Shown: in pieces, positions 7,359 to 15,793 of the stretch
Position numbering within the stretch: position 1 is the stretch's first letter
How the letters are laid out: each line of letters starts with the position of its first letter
Origin: Hyphomicrobiales bacterium
Lineage (GTDB): Bacteria; Pseudomonadota; Alphaproteobacteria; Rhizobiales; JAJFHC01
DNA length: 16,603 bases
Assembly: GCA_021775835.1 (NCBI GenBank)
Contig: JAJFHC010000201.1
Location: 1-16,603 of the forward strand
Direction of reading: 5' to 3'
Notes under the pieces: generated by a model
What the model was told of the DNA's origin: nothing
The model's database searches: none
Seen by the model: the letters and a program-made list of their open reading frames with translations, nothing else
Made by a program: the position numbers and the translations under genes

Positions 7359-9116
7359 ATGTCCGAAACGGCAACACAGGCAATAGAAGAAAATCCAGAT
7401 GACGTCACCGAACCGGCCGCTGAGGCCCTCACCGACGGTTTTCATCTGATAATCGATGCGCTCAAGCTCAACGACATCAACACGATCTACGGCGTGCCCG
7501 GCATCCCGATCACGGATTTCGGTCGCATGGCACAGGCCGAGGGCATGCGGGTCATATCGTTCCGCCACGAACAGCACGCGGGCTATGCCGCATCCGTTGC
7601 CGGCTACCTCACGAAAAAGCCCGGGATCTGCCTGACGGTCTCCGCCCCTGGATTTCTCAACGGTCTCACCGCCCTCGCAAATGCCACCACCAACTGTTTT
7701 CCGATGATCCTGATCAGCGGCTCGTCCGAGCGCGAGATCGTCGACCTGCAACAGGGCGACTACGAAGAGATGGATCAACTGGCCATCGCCAAGCCGCTGT
7801 GCAAGGCTGCGTTTCGGGTGTTGCATGCCGAAGACATTGGCATCGGCATTGCCCGGGCGATCCGCGCCGCTGTCTCCGGACGCCCCGGCGGCGTCTATCT
7901 CGATCTGCCGGCCAAACTGTTTGGCCAGACCATGGGTGCCGATGCCGGTGAAAAATCGCTGGTCAAGGTGATTGATGCAGCACCCCGCCAGATCCCGGGA
8001 CCCGATGCCGTCAATCGTGCGCTTGACGTGCTCAAAGGAGCGCAGCGGCCCTTGATCATTCTCGGCAAGGGCGCGGCTTACGCTCAGGCCGACACGGAAA
8101 TCCGCGCGCTCGTCGAAAAGAGCGGGATCCCCTATCTGCCCATGAGCATGGCGAAAGGTCTGTTGCCCGATACGCATCCGCAATCGGCGGGTGCGGCGCG
8201 TTCACTGGCGCTCAAGGAAGCCGATGTGGTGGTGATGATCGGTGCCCGCCTCAACTGGCTCCTGTCCCACGGCAAAGGCAAGAGTTGGGGCGCGCCGGGA
8301 TCCAAGAAGTTCGTCCAGATCGACATCGAGCCCAAGGAAATGGACTCCAATGTAGAGATCGCAGCACCGCTGGTTGGCGATATCGGCTCTTGCGTCACAG
8401 CGCTGTTGGACGCCATGGACGGTGACTGGCCAACGCCGCCTGCAGAATGGACGGATGCGATCAGGACCAAGGTAGAGACGAACGTCGCCCGGATGGCACC
8501 GAAACTGCAGAATAACAACAATCCGATGGATTTTCATGGCGCACTCGGAGCCTTGCGCACCATCGTCAAACAACGCCCAGACGCCATGCTTGTCAATGAA
8601 GGCGCCAATACGCTCGACTTCGCACGCAGCATCATCGACATGTTTGAACCTCGCAAACGTCTGGATGTCGGCACTTGGGGCGTCATGGGCATTGGCATGG
8701 GATCGGCGATTGCAGCGGCCGTGGAGACCGGCAAGCCGGTTCTTGCGATCGAGGGCGACAGCGCCTTTGGATTCTCGGGCATGGAAATCGAGACGATCTG
8801 CCGGTACAACCTGCCGATCTGCGTCGTCGTCTTCAACAACAATGGAATTTACAGGGGCACTGACGTGAACCCGACAGGCGGTAAGGATGTCGCGACGACC
8901 GTCTTCGTCAAGGATGCCCGCTACGACAAGATGATGGAGGCGTTCGGCGGCGTCGGCGTGTATGCCACATCTCCTGATGAATTGTCTCGTGCGGTGAACG
9001 AAGCCATGGATTCTGGTAAACCCACTCTCGTCAATGCTGTGATCGATGAAAACGCCGGCACCGAAAGCGGGCGCATAGGTAATCTCAACCCGCAGAGCGT
9101 GGTTTCCAAGAAATAA
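7359..9116 (+). CDS. oxc: Oxalyl-CoA decarboxylase
   Basis: Thiamine diphosphate enzyme: oxalyl-CoA gives formyl-CoA + CO2 in the cytosol. It has 585 residues; the Oxalobacter enzyme has about 568, and the difference is mainly an acidic N-terminal extension of about 20 residues. The ThDP-activating glutamate is Glu71 in FRHEQHAG. The segments [16 protein letters not shown] and [20 protein letters not shown] follow as in known Oxc. The ThDP/Mg motif is [20 protein letters not shown] (from residue 466) followed by [12 protein letters not shown] instead of GDG is normal for Oxc. The C-terminus GNLNPQSVV also resembles Oxc and not 2-hydroxyacyl-CoA lyase or acetolactate synthase, the nearest alternatives. 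A GGGAGAG ribosome site lies about ten bases upstream. With frc 41 bases downstream it defines the pathway of this operon. Confidence 0.97.
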   Translation: MSETATQAIEENPDDVTEPAAEALTDGFHLIIDALKLNDINTIYGVPGIPITDFGRMAQAEGMRVISFRHEQHAGYAASVAGYLTKKPGICLTVSAPGFLNGLTALANATTNCFPMILISGSSEREIVDLQQGDYEEMDQLAIAKPLCKAAFRVLHAEDIGIGIARAIRAAVSGRPGGVYLDLPAKLFGQTMGADAGEKSLVKVIDAAPRQIPGPDAVNRALDVLKGAQRPLIILGKGAAYAQADTEIRALVEKSGIPYLPMSMAKGLLPDTHPQSAGAARSLALKEADVVVMIGARLNWLLSHGKGKSWGAPGSKKFVQIDIEPKEMDSNVEIAAPLVGDIGSCVTALLDAMDGDWPTPPAEWTDAIRTKVETNVARMAPKLQNNNNPMDFHGALGALRTIVKQRPDAMLVNEGANTLDFARSIIDMFEPRKRLDVGTWGVMGIGMGSAIAAAVETGKPVLAIEGDSAFGFSGMEIETICRYNLPICVVVFNNNGIYRGTDVNPTGGKDVATTVFVKDARYDKMMEAFGGVGVYATSPDELSRAVNEAMDSGKPTLVNAVIDENAGTESGRIGNLNPQSVVSKK

Positions 9117-9157
9117 CAAGCTTGAATGAAAACAACTCTCACGAACAGGAGCGTGCA

Positions 9158-10432
9158 ATGAAAGCTCTCGAAGGCGTCAAAATTCTTGATTTCACCCATG
9201 TGCAGTCGGGTCCGACATGCACCCAGTTGCTGGCATGGTTTGGTGCCGATGTCATCAAGGTGGAACGCCCCGGCGTCGGTGATGCGACCCGCAAACAACT
9301 GGTCGACGTCGAAGGCGCTGATTCGCTCTACTTCACGATGTTGAATCACAACAAGCGTTCGATCACACTCAACACCAAGAACGAAACCGGCAAGGAAGTT
9401 CTGGAACGCCTGGTCAAGGAATGTGACGTGCTGGTCGAAAATTTTGCCCCTGGCGCTCTTGACCGGATGGGTTTCGGCTGGGATCGGATTCAGGAACTGA
9501 ACCCGCGCATGATCATGGCGTCGGTCAAGGGTTTCGGGCCGGGACCTTACGAGGACTGCAAGGTCTATGAAAACGTCGCCCAATGCGCCGGCGGTTCGGC
9601 ATCGACCACCGGTTTCCTGGATTCCGTGCCCCTGGTGACCGGCGCCCAGATTGGCGACAGCGGCACCGGGCTTCACCTTGCCCTGGGTATCGTCACAGCA
9701 CTCTACCAGCGCCAGACCACCGGCCGGGGCCAGAAGGTGCTGGCGGCCATGCAGGACAGTGTCCTCAATCTCTGCCGGGTCAAGCTGCGCGATCAGCAGC
9801 GGTTGACGGCCGGTCCTCTGACGGAATACTCCCAATTCGGAGAAGGCATTCCGTTTGACGACGCAACACCGCGTGCGGGCAACGACTCGGGCGGCGGGCA
9901 GCCTGGCCGGATTCTGAAATGCAAGGGCTGGGAAAACGATCTCAACGCCTACACCTATTTCATTACCCAGGCAGCGGTCTGGCAAAAGATCTGCGATGTG
10001 ATCGAGGCGCCTGAATGGAAGGAAGATCCGGATTTCGCAACGCCAAAGGCCCGTCTGCCGCGGCTCAACGAGGTCTTCGGGCGCATTGAACAATGGACAA
10101 TGACCAAGACAAAGTTCGAGGTCATGGACATTTGCAATCCGCTGGACATTCCGGTGGGACCGATCCTGTCGATGAAAGAGTTGGCGGAAGAGCCGTCTCT
10201 GCGGGAAACCGGAACGATTGTCGAAGTGGATCACCCCGAGCGCGGCAAGTACCTGACTGTGGGCTGTCCGATAAAACTATCGGATTCTCATGCTGAAGTC
10301 GTCCGTTCGCCATTGCTGGGCGAGCACACCGACGAAATTCTCACGTCCGTTCTTGGCTACGAAGGCGACGATCTTGACCGTGTGCGGGCCTCTGGTGCCG
10401 TCGGAGACATCAAGGCCGAAGCGGCTGAGTAG
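9158..10432 (+). CDS. frc: Formyl-CoA:oxalate CoA-transferase
   Basis: Class III CoA-transferase: formyl-CoA + oxalate gives formate + oxalyl-CoA, closing the cycle with Oxc. It has 424 residues (Oxalobacter Frc has 428). I chose the ATG at 9158, giving [19 protein letters not shown] as in known Frc, with AGGAG six bases upstream; an in-frame ATG at 9122 would add 12 poorly conserved residues. The catalytic aspartate is Asp167 in GDSGTGLH, matching Asp169 of Oxalobacter. Other Frc-specific parts are VKVERPG-like [46 protein letters not shown] and the flexible glycine loop [11 protein letters not shown], whose first part differs slightly from the GNAGGGGQPG of Oxalobacter. Family members also include other carboxylate CoA-transferases, but similarity along the whole length and the oxc neighbour favour Frc. 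Confidence 0.95.
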   Translation: MKALEGVKILDFTHVQSGPTCTQLLAWFGADVIKVERPGVGDATRKQLVDVEGADSLYFTMLNHNKRSITLNTKNETGKEVLERLVKECDVLVENFAPGALDRMGFGWDRIQELNPRMIMASVKGFGPGPYEDCKVYENVAQCAGGSASTTGFLDSVPLVTGAQIGDSGTGLHLALGIVTALYQRQTTGRGQKVLAAMQDSVLNLCRVKLRDQQRLTAGPLTEYSQFGEGIPFDDATPRAGNDSGGGQPGRILKCKGWENDLNAYTYFITQAAVWQKICDVIEAPEWKEDPDFATPKARLPRLNEVFGRIEQWTMTKTKFEVMDICNPLDIPVGPILSMKELAEEPSLRETGTIVEVDHPERGKYLTVGCPIKLSDSHAEVVRSPLLGEHTDEILTSVLGYEGDDLDRVRASGAVGDIKAEAAE

Positions 10433-10490
10433 GCACCGCGCCATGCGGTACTTCAACTAAAAAAGAAGCGAACAAGGGGAGTTCTATCAC

Positions 10491-10502
10491 CCCTCGCGAG
10501 GG
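10491..10502. repeat. Palindrome CCCTCGCGAGGG overlapping a ribosome site
   Basis: A perfect twelve-base self-complementary sequence lies immediately before the formyltransferase gene, and its right half is part of the Shine-Dalgarno sequence GAGGGAG (10498-10504). Just upstream AGGGG (10475-10479) can instead pair with CCCCT (10490-10494). Alternative folding could limit translation, but this may be chance in a G+C-rich leader. Confidence 0.4.
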
Positions 10503-10510
10503 AGAAATCG

Positions 10511-11431
10511 ATGCGTATAATTCTGATGGGCCAGCAGGCATTTGGCCAGGCGGCTCTGGAAAAAGTCCTTGAGGCCGGCGTCGACGAGGTTGTGGCGGTC
10601 TACTGCGCGCCTGACAAGGAAGGACGGCCCGTTGATCCAGTGAAACAATGTGCCCTGGACAACAACCTGCCATTGTTCCAGCCGGCGAATTTCAAGGATG
10701 AAGCAGTTCTTGAGGAAATGCGCAGCCTGAATGCGGACCTCATGGTGATGGCGTTTGTCATCATATTTGTGCCGGAGGCGGCCCGCGACACCCCCCGGAT
10801 GGGTTCGATCTGTTTCCACCCCTCTCTGCTGCCGCTTCATCGTGGCCCAAGCTCCATCAACTGGCCCATCATCTGGGGGGCGACGGCAACCGGATTGAGC
10901 TGGTTCTACCCGACCGATGGCCTGGATGAAGGAGAGGTCCTGCTGCAGAAACACGTGGATATCGGTCCCGACGACACGCTGGGAGATGTCTACTTCAAGA
11001 AGATCTTCCCGTTGGGCGTCGATTCCACGCTGGAGGTGATTGACGCCTTCCGGTCCGGCAATCCGCCGCGCAGCACACAGGATGAATCGAAGGCCACCTA
11101 CGAGTCCTGGTGCAAGAAGGCCGATGCCGAGATCGACTGGTCGAAACCTGTGGCAGACGTCTACAATCTGATCCGCGGCACCAACCCGCAACCGGGTGCG
11201 TGGACAACGCTTGGCGGCGAGGAATTGAAAATATTTGACAGCGCCAAAGTGGACGGCGAGGGCGGAAATCCGGGCGAAGTGGTCGCCATAACCGAACAGG
11301 GCTTTGAGGTGGCAGCCGATGGCGGTCGTGTTCTCGTCAAGCGGGTGCAGCCGGCCGGCGAGAAGAAGCTCCATTGGGCTGATTACAAGGACAGAGGCTC
11401 GATCGCCGTCGGCACCCGTTTGGGCGGCTGA
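10511..11431 (+). CDS. Stand-alone formyltransferase, ALDH1L N-terminal-domain type
   Basis: A 306-residue protein of the formyltransferase superfamily (Fmt, PurN, PurU, ArnA). The N-terminal Rossmann-like domain (1-about 200) has MRIILMGQQAFGQAALEKV and HPSLLPLHRGPSSINWPI; the C-terminal FMT_C-like domain includes INW/IDWSKP and LIRGTNPQPGAWT. The catalytic histidine is His103 and the aspartate is Asp139 in DGLDEGEVLLQK, 36 residues apart, as in the hydrolase domain of animal ALDH1L (His106/Asp142). The N-x-H motif of Fmt and PurN is absent: Cys101 stands at the Asn position, and ALDH1L also lacks that Asn. Resemblance continues in PDDT, FPLGV and ATYESWCKKADAEIDW. It is therefore not the housekeeping Met-tRNA formyltransferase. 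It lies 78 bases after frc and 147 before fhs. Possible reactions are 10-formyl-THF hydrolysis, or formyl transfer between formyl-CoA and THF; the second is inference from context. GAGGGAG precedes the start by six bases. Confidence 0.88.
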   Translation: MRIILMGQQAFGQAALEKVLEAGVDEVVAVYCAPDKEGRPVDPVKQCALDNNLPLFQPANFKDEAVLEEMRSLNADLMVMAFVIIFVPEAARDTPRMGSICFHPSLLPLHRGPSSINWPIIWGATATGLSWFYPTDGLDEGEVLLQKHVDIGPDDTLGDVYFKKIFPLGVDSTLEVIDAFRSGNPPRSTQDESKATYESWCKKADAEIDWSKPVADVYNLIRGTNPQPGAWTTLGGEELKIFDSAKVDGEGGNPGEVVAITEQGFEVAADGGRVLVKRVQPAGEKKLHWADYKDRGSIAVGTRLGG

Positions 11432-11578
11432 CACACGGTTTATGACGGTTCATTTGGTCCCCCCCTTGTCGCAATTTGGCAAGAAACACCTTGAGGCCCA
11501 TGGGATAAACCCCGCGAACAGTAAAAAATCACACCATAATGAAACCTGAAACAACGGCTCATCCAGGGGAGTAACATC

Positions 11579-13252
11579 ATGCCCAAGAGCGATATCGAAA
11601 TTGCCCGCGAAGCGACCATGAAACCGGTCACCGAAGTTGGTATGTCCAAACTGGACATTCCGGCCGACGCAATGCTGAATTACGGCCCCTACAAGGCCAA
11701 GGTTTCCATGGAGTACGCGGAGTCTCTGGCAGACCGCCCCGACGGCAAGCTGGTTCTGGTCACGGCCATCACGCCAACGCCGGCAGGCGAGGGCAAGACC
11801 ACGACCACTGTCGGTCTCGGCGACGGCATGAACCGCATCGGCAAGAAAGCCATGATCTGCTTGCGCGAACCCTCACTTGGTCCGTGCTTCGGCATGAAAG
11901 GTGGCGCGGCCGGTGGCGGTTACGCCCAGGTCGTTCCCATGGAGGACATCAACCTTCACTTCACCGGTGATTTCCACGCCATCGGTATTGCTCATAACCT
12001 GCTTTCCGCCCTGGTCGACAACCACATCTATTGGGGCACGGAGCCTGCCATCGATTCCCGCCGCGTGTCATGGAAACGTGTGGTCGACATGAACGACCGG
12101 GCCTTGCGCGAGATCACCAACTCGCTGGGCGGCGTCGCCAACGGCTTCCCGCGCACGGACGGTTTCGACATTGTCGTGGCCTCGGAAATCATGGCGATCT
12201 TCTGTCTTTCCAAAAACCTCGAAGACCTGACCGAACGCCTCGGCCGGATCGTGGTCGGTCAGAACCGTAACCGCGAACCGATCTATGCAAAGGACGTCAA
12301 AGGCCCCGGACCCATGTCGGTTCTGCTGAAAGAAGCCATTGCTCCGAACCTCGTTCAGACCCTGGAAAACAACCCGGCTTTTGTCCACGGCGGCCCTTTT
12401 GCCAACATCGCCCACGGTTGTAACACAGCGATTGCCACCAAGACGGCCCTCAAGTTGGCGGACTATGTGGTCACCGAAGCCGGCTTCGGCGCCGATCTGG
12501 GAGCCGAAAAATTCTTCGACAACAAGTGCCGCCTGACCGGCCTTAAGCCTGATGCCGCCGTTATCGTGGCGACCGTCCGGGCCCTCAAGATGCACGGTGG
12601 GGTCGCCAAGGGCGATCTCGGCACCGAGAATGTCGATGCGGTCAAGGCCGGTTGCGAGAACATGATCCGCCACATTCGTAACGTGAAATCGTTCGGCGTA
12701 CCGGTCACGGTTGCCGTCAACCAGTTCATCACGGATACGGACGCGGAAGTCGACGCCATCAAGGCAGCGGCCGAGGCTGAAGGCATCAAGGCTTTCACCG
12801 CAAGCCATTGGGCAAACGGCGGCGCCGGTACCGAAGATCTGGCGCATCATGTGTGTGCCATGGCTGACAGCGGCGAAGCCGACTTCAAGCCGATCTACCC
12901 CGACGACATGTCCCTGCGCGACAAGGTCAAGACGGTCGCCCAGAAAATCTACGGCGCCGACGACATTTCCTGCGACGGTGCGATCGAGAAGCAGTTCGAG
13001 GATCTGCAGAAGGACTACGGCCACTTCCCGGTCTGCATGGCCAAGACCCAGTATTCCTTCTCGACCGACCCCGACCTCAAGGGCGCTCCCAGCGGTTTCA
13101 CCATTCCGATCCGCGAATTGCGGTTATCCAACGGTGCGGGCTTCATCGTCGCCGTCACCGGCGCCATCATGACCATGCCCGGCCTGCCGCGCGTGCCGTC
13201 GGCCAACAACATCTATCTGGGCGAAAACGGCCAGATCGAGGGTCTCTTCTAG
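11579..13252 (+). CDS. fhs: Formate-tetrahydrofolate ligase (10-formyl-THF synthetase)
   Basis: Catalyses formate + ATP + THF to 10-formyl-THF + ADP + phosphate, reversibly, in the cytosol. It has 557 residues, the normal monofunctional length. The nucleotide-binding motif [19 protein letters not shown] starts at residue 65. It is followed by [20 protein letters not shown], the formate and folate region, and [14 protein letters not shown]. Further conserved parts are [25 protein letters not shown] and the C-terminal [12 protein letters not shown]. The start has GGGGAG seven bases upstream. It is the last gene of the operon and is followed by a strong terminator. With Oxc and Frc supplying formate it can feed carbon from oxalate into folate-bound C1 units; if 10-formyl-THF is made directly from formyl-CoA, the reverse reaction would yield ATP. 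No folD, fchA or formate dehydrogenase is in the window. Confidence 0.98.
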   Translation: MPKSDIEIAREATMKPVTEVGMSKLDIPADAMLNYGPYKAKVSMEYAESLADRPDGKLVLVTAITPTPAGEGKTTTTVGLGDGMNRIGKKAMICLREPSLGPCFGMKGGAAGGGYAQVVPMEDINLHFTGDFHAIGIAHNLLSALVDNHIYWGTEPAIDSRRVSWKRVVDMNDRALREITNSLGGVANGFPRTDGFDIVVASEIMAIFCLSKNLEDLTERLGRIVVGQNRNREPIYAKDVKGPGPMSVLLKEAIAPNLVQTLENNPAFVHGGPFANIAHGCNTAIATKTALKLADYVVTEAGFGADLGAEKFFDNKCRLTGLKPDAAVIVATVRALKMHGGVAKGDLGTENVDAVKAGCENMIRHIRNVKSFGVPVTVAVNQFITDTDAEVDAIKAAAEAEGIKAFTASHWANGGAGTEDLAHHVCAMADSGEADFKPIYPDDMSLRDKVKTVAQKIYGADDISCDGAIEKQFEDLQKDYGHFPVCMAKTQYSFSTDPDLKGAPSGFTIPIRELRLSNGAGFIVAVTGAIMTMPGLPRVPSANNIYLGENGQIEGLF

Positions 13253-13283
13253 AATTCTCCCTGCAACAACCGACGAACAAACT

Positions 13284-13319
13284 GCGGGCCTCCCCAAAGG
13301 GAGGCTCGTTTTCTTTTTT
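13284..13319 (+). terminator. Intrinsic terminator after fhs
   Basis: GCCTCCC (13288-13294) and GGGAGGC (13299-13305) pair perfectly around a CAAA loop, and the stem can be extended by about four more base pairs including G-T pairs. It is followed by TTTTCTTTTTT (13309-13319). It lies about 30 bases after the fhs stop and ends the oxalate operon. The convergent LysR gene has no similar T-run in its own direction here. Confidence 0.93.
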
Positions 13320-13378
13320 GGGATTTGAACACGGCACCATCCGTGCAGCCAATGTCTGCATTGCGGCTACCGCCAATT

Positions 13379-14275
13379 TCAACTCAAAATATCCACGATG
13401 TCTCTGACGTGATCAATGAAAGCCCGTTGTTTGACCGTTGCGCCGCGACGGCTTGGGTAAATTGCGGACAGTTTCGCACTGGATACATACCAGTCTGGTA
13501 AGACTGCGGAAAGCCGGTCGGAAGCGCATTCCGCGTGTACTGCATACGTGGGCAGCATAGCGATACCGCCACCGGCGACGGCCAGGTTTCGAAGTGTCAG
13601 GAAGTCGTTGACGACGACCGCAACTGGAGGTGAAACTTCTGCCAATTCTTCGCCGCGTTTCAGTTTCCACCGTAAGGTTCTGATTTCGCTGCTCGCAGTC
13701 AGACACCGATGGTCTCGCAGGTCTTTCGGGGACTTTGGAGCATCCGATTTCCGCAAGTAGTCCGGGCTGGCATATAGGCCAAGCGGAAACGACCCAATGA
13801 CTTGAGACATCATCGTGGAATCCTGATTCTCGCCAATGCGGAATGCCAGGTCAAAGCCGTCCTTGATAAGATTGACGCGTGCGTTCGTTAGCTCCAGGAC
13901 TACCTGCACTTTGGGAAATTGTTGAACATAGACCGCGATCGCAGGAGCAATGATCTGTTGGCCAACGAGCACCGAAGCCGAAACCCGCAACTCTCCTGCA
14001 GGTTCCGCCAGACTTGTTTCGACGACGCCGTCTGCTGCATTCGCCTCCTCAACCATCAAACGACAATAGTCGGCGTAACAAACACCAATCGATGTCAGCC
14101 GACTGCTGCGGGTATTGCGCTCAACCAATTGAACACCTAGCCGATCTTCCAGTCGCGCCAATCTACGGCTCACATTCGATTTTGGCAGCTTCATCTTTTC
14201 GGCAGCTCCGGTGATGCTGCCAGCTTGTGCTATGGCAGCAAACACGGCCAGATCGTTTAAATCTCTATGTTCCAT
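13379..14275 (-). CDS. LysR-family transcription regulator
   Basis: A 298-residue LysR-type regulator, the standard length. The N-terminal winged helix-turn-helix spans about residues 4-62, with GSITGAAEKMKLPKSNVSRR (19-38) and LEDRLGVQLVERNTR. The effector domain (about 90-295) contains PKVQVVLELTNARVNLIKDGFDLAFRIG-type sequence and ends in the usual FIDHV segment. It belongs to the CrgA/YhjC-like group by overall look. It is divergent from the pirin gene across a 97-base gap containing a T-N11-A dyad, so it probably regulates the pirin/hydrolase/ABM unit and itself. The effector is unknown. Its 3' end faces the terminator of the oxalate operon, and nothing suggests it controls that operon. 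The ribosome site is weak (GAGAG about ten bases upstream). Confidence 0.95.
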   Translation of the reverse strand: MEHRDLNDLAVFAAIAQAGSITGAAEKMKLPKSNVSRRLARLEDRLGVQLVERNTRSSRLTSIGVCYADYCRLMVEEANAADGVVETSLAEPAGELRVSASVLVGQQIIAPAIAVYVQQFPKVQVVLELTNARVNLIKDGFDLAFRIGENQDSTMMSQVIGSFPLGLYASPDYLRKSDAPKSPKDLRDHRCLTASSEIRTLRWKLKRGEELAEVSPPVAVVVNDFLTLRNLAVAGGGIAMLPTYAVHAECASDRLSAVLPDWYVSSAKLSAIYPSRRGATVKQRAFIDHVRDIVDILS

Positions 14276-14306
14276 TTTTAGGACTCTCTTTTGTATTTTA
14301 GAGGTA

Positions 14307-14335
14307 TTGATCCATTTTCAGGATAATTACATATT
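14307..14335 (+). promoter_or_regulatory. Possible pirin promoter with LysR-type T-N11-A box
   Basis: TTGATC (14307-14312) and CATATT (14330-14335) are 17 bases apart and fit a modest sigma-70 promoter reading toward pirin. Inside it, ATCC-N7-GGAT (14310-14324) is a dyad that includes TCCATTTTCAGGA, a classical LysR T-N11-A box. The position in the divergent LysR/pirin gap supports a regulatory site; binding by this LysR is inferred. Confidence 0.5.
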
Positions 14336-14372
14336 CTCATCAAGCAAAACAACAGGCTTGATTGGAAACAAA

Positions 14373-15065
14373 ATGACACAACCAAATCTGGAAGTTCTTC
14401 GTCGTGATGCGCTAACCGAAGGCGGCTTCGCGGGTCTGAAAGAGCATCGTCTGGTGACGGGCAAAATGCTCTGGGGTGATCGGGCTAACCCGGAAGCCTG
14501 GGACGGCATAGGCAACTTCGTCTATCTGGCGGATGCGCAATTCGACCCCAAAGGCGAAACAACAATGCACCCCCACAAAGAGATCGATGTGATCTCTGTC
14601 ATGGTGGAAGGCCGTATTGCCCATCAGGGTTCCCTGGAACACGGCGGTTCACTGGATACCGATGACGCACAAGTTCAGCGTGCCGGCGGTGAGGGCTTCG
14701 AACACAACGAGGTCAACCCGGACGATACGAAAAACCGGATGCTTCAACTTTGGGTTCTGCCCGAAGCGAAGGGTGAACCAGCCGGATACAAAAAGTTCAG
14801 TCCCGCGCGGGGCGAAACAACCCGCATCTACGGCGGATCGCCAGAAGAAACCCTGTCCTTCGCCGCACAAACAACGATTGACGTGGCGATGCTCACAGCC
14901 GGGCAGGACATTGAGCTGACCGCTCCGTATTTGGCGTATGTCGCCAAGGGAGACGGGCAGCTTGGTGGCACCAACTTGACAGGCGGTGATCTGATTAGGG
15001 GCACCGATGCCTCGTTCAAAGCGACAACAGATGTGCAACTCGTACTCATCGGCACGCTTGCGTAA
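14373..15065 (+). CDS. Pirin family protein
   Basis: Bicupin of the pirin family, 230 residues. The metal site is complete: His66 and His68 in MHPHKE, and His111 and Glu113 in GFEHNE, equivalent to the ligands of E. coli YhhW. The pirin core segment IAHQGSLEHGGSL and the QLWVLPEAKG strand are present. I chose the ATG at 14373 (MTQPNLEVLRRD), where family similarity begins; the frame stays open upstream but overlaps the divergent LysR gene. The ribosome site is weak (GGAAA). Some pirins show quercetin dioxygenase activity, others act as redox sensors or protein partners, so no substrate can be assigned. It is the first gene of a three-gene unit with an isochorismatase-fold hydrolase and an ABM protein. 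Confidence 0.93.
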   Translation: MTQPNLEVLRRDALTEGGFAGLKEHRLVTGKMLWGDRANPEAWDGIGNFVYLADAQFDPKGETTMHPHKEIDVISVMVEGRIAHQGSLEHGGSLDTDDAQVQRAGGEGFEHNEVNPDDTKNRMLQLWVLPEAKGEPAGYKKFSPARGETTRIYGGSPEETLSFAAQTTIDVAMLTAGQDIELTAPYLAYVAKGDGQLGGTNLTGGDLIRGTDASFKATTDVQLVLIGTLA

Positions 15066-15095
15066 CCATCCCAACTCTCAAGAAAGGGGAGTACC

Positions 15096-15734
15096 ATGTC
15101 GAACAAGTTTTCAGAATTCCTGACGCCAGACAATGCTGTTCTGGCCATGATTGATCACCAGACCGGCCTGTTGGCAAGTGTTCGGGACATCTTGCCGGAA
15201 ACCTTGCGCAAGAACATCAACGGTCTGACCAACATGGCCAAAACTGCGGGCATTCCATCGGTTATCACGGCATCCTTGTCCGATGGTCCCAATGGGCCAA
15301 TTTCCTCCGAAATCACCAACGTGCTCGGGAACAACGTGATCAATCGTTCAGGCGAAATCAATGCTTGGGATTCGCCCGAGTTCAAAGCCGCGGTCGAGGC
15401 GACAGGTCGTAAAAAAATAATCATGGCGGGCATCGTCACTGATGTTTGCCTGCTCTTCCCTGCATTATCGGCAGTCGCCGAGGGCTATGACGTCTATGCA
15501 GTCGTTGACGCCTCAGGAACATGGGACGAGGTGACCCGCGATGCAGCCATGTTGCGCATGAGCCAAGCCGGTGTGAAAGTCACAACATGGGCCTCTGTGC
15601 TGGCCGAGGTGATGAACGACTGGCGCTCCAACCAAGGATATCCGCTCGGCGGTGTTTTGGGCGGGCACACAGCCTACGGTTTGGTTTATGAGAGCTACCT
15701 TGCGTTGCAGCCTCAGCAACAATCCGACCAATAA
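15096..15734 (+). CDS. Isochorismatase-fold cysteine hydrolase, YcaC-like
   Basis: A 212-residue hydrolase of the isochorismatase-like/YcaC group. Asp20 in MIDHQTGLL and the nucleophile Cys118 in GIVTDVC are in place, with the cis-peptide motif VTD just before the cysteine. The remaining triad position, Lys in many relatives, seems to fall at Arg84 in NRSGEINAW, a change worth checking by alignment. GEINAWDSPEF and DASGTWDEVTRDAAMLRM are typical of YcaC-type proteins, whose natural substrates are unknown. GGGGAG precedes the start at good distance, and the gap to pirin is only 30 bases, so the two are probably cotranscribed. The C-terminus has a Gln-rich tail (QPQQQSDQ). It is not a true isochorismatase: no siderophore genes are nearby. 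Confidence 0.92.
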   Translation: MSNKFSEFLTPDNAVLAMIDHQTGLLASVRDILPETLRKNINGLTNMAKTAGIPSVITASLSDGPNGPISSEITNVLGNNVINRSGEINAWDSPEFKAAVEATGRKKIIMAGIVTDVCLLFPALSAVAEGYDVYAVVDASGTWDEVTRDAAMLRMSQAGVKVTTWASVLAEVMNDWRSNQGYPLGGVLGGHTAYGLVYESYLALQPQQQSDQ

Positions 15735-15742
15735 CAGCATCA

Positions 15743-15767
15743 ACCCCGGTGGCCCTGCCACCGGGGT
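15743..15767 (+). repeat. Perfect hairpin between the hydrolase and ABM genes
   Basis: ACCCCGGTGG and CCACCGGGGT form ten base pairs around the loop CCCTG, eight bases after the hydrolase stop and 26 before the next start. No T-run follows, so it is unlikely to be a full intrinsic terminator; processing, mRNA protection or partial attenuation is possible. Confidence 0.6.
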
Positions 15768-15793
15768 GCCAAGCGTGGACAACCAAACCTACC

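Noticed and set aside
10511..11431. Annotation as housekeeping methionyl-tRNA formyltransferase
   Set aside because: The N-x-H motif is missing and the sequence follows the ALDH1L hydrolase domain instead, with no def gene beside it.
12068..13024. Minus-strand open frame of 318 codons opposite fhs
   Set aside because: fhs is conserved over its full length; long antisense frames are common in G+C-rich genes.
13320..13340. tRNA-like GTTCAAATCCC on the minus strand
   Set aside because: The flanking bases cannot form a T-arm stem, and no acceptor or anticodon arm could be found.
13487..13500. TACCAGTCTGGTA inverted repeat resembling the operator half-sites
   Set aside because: It lies inside the LysR coding region, has different spacing from TGGTATACCA, and is probably chance.
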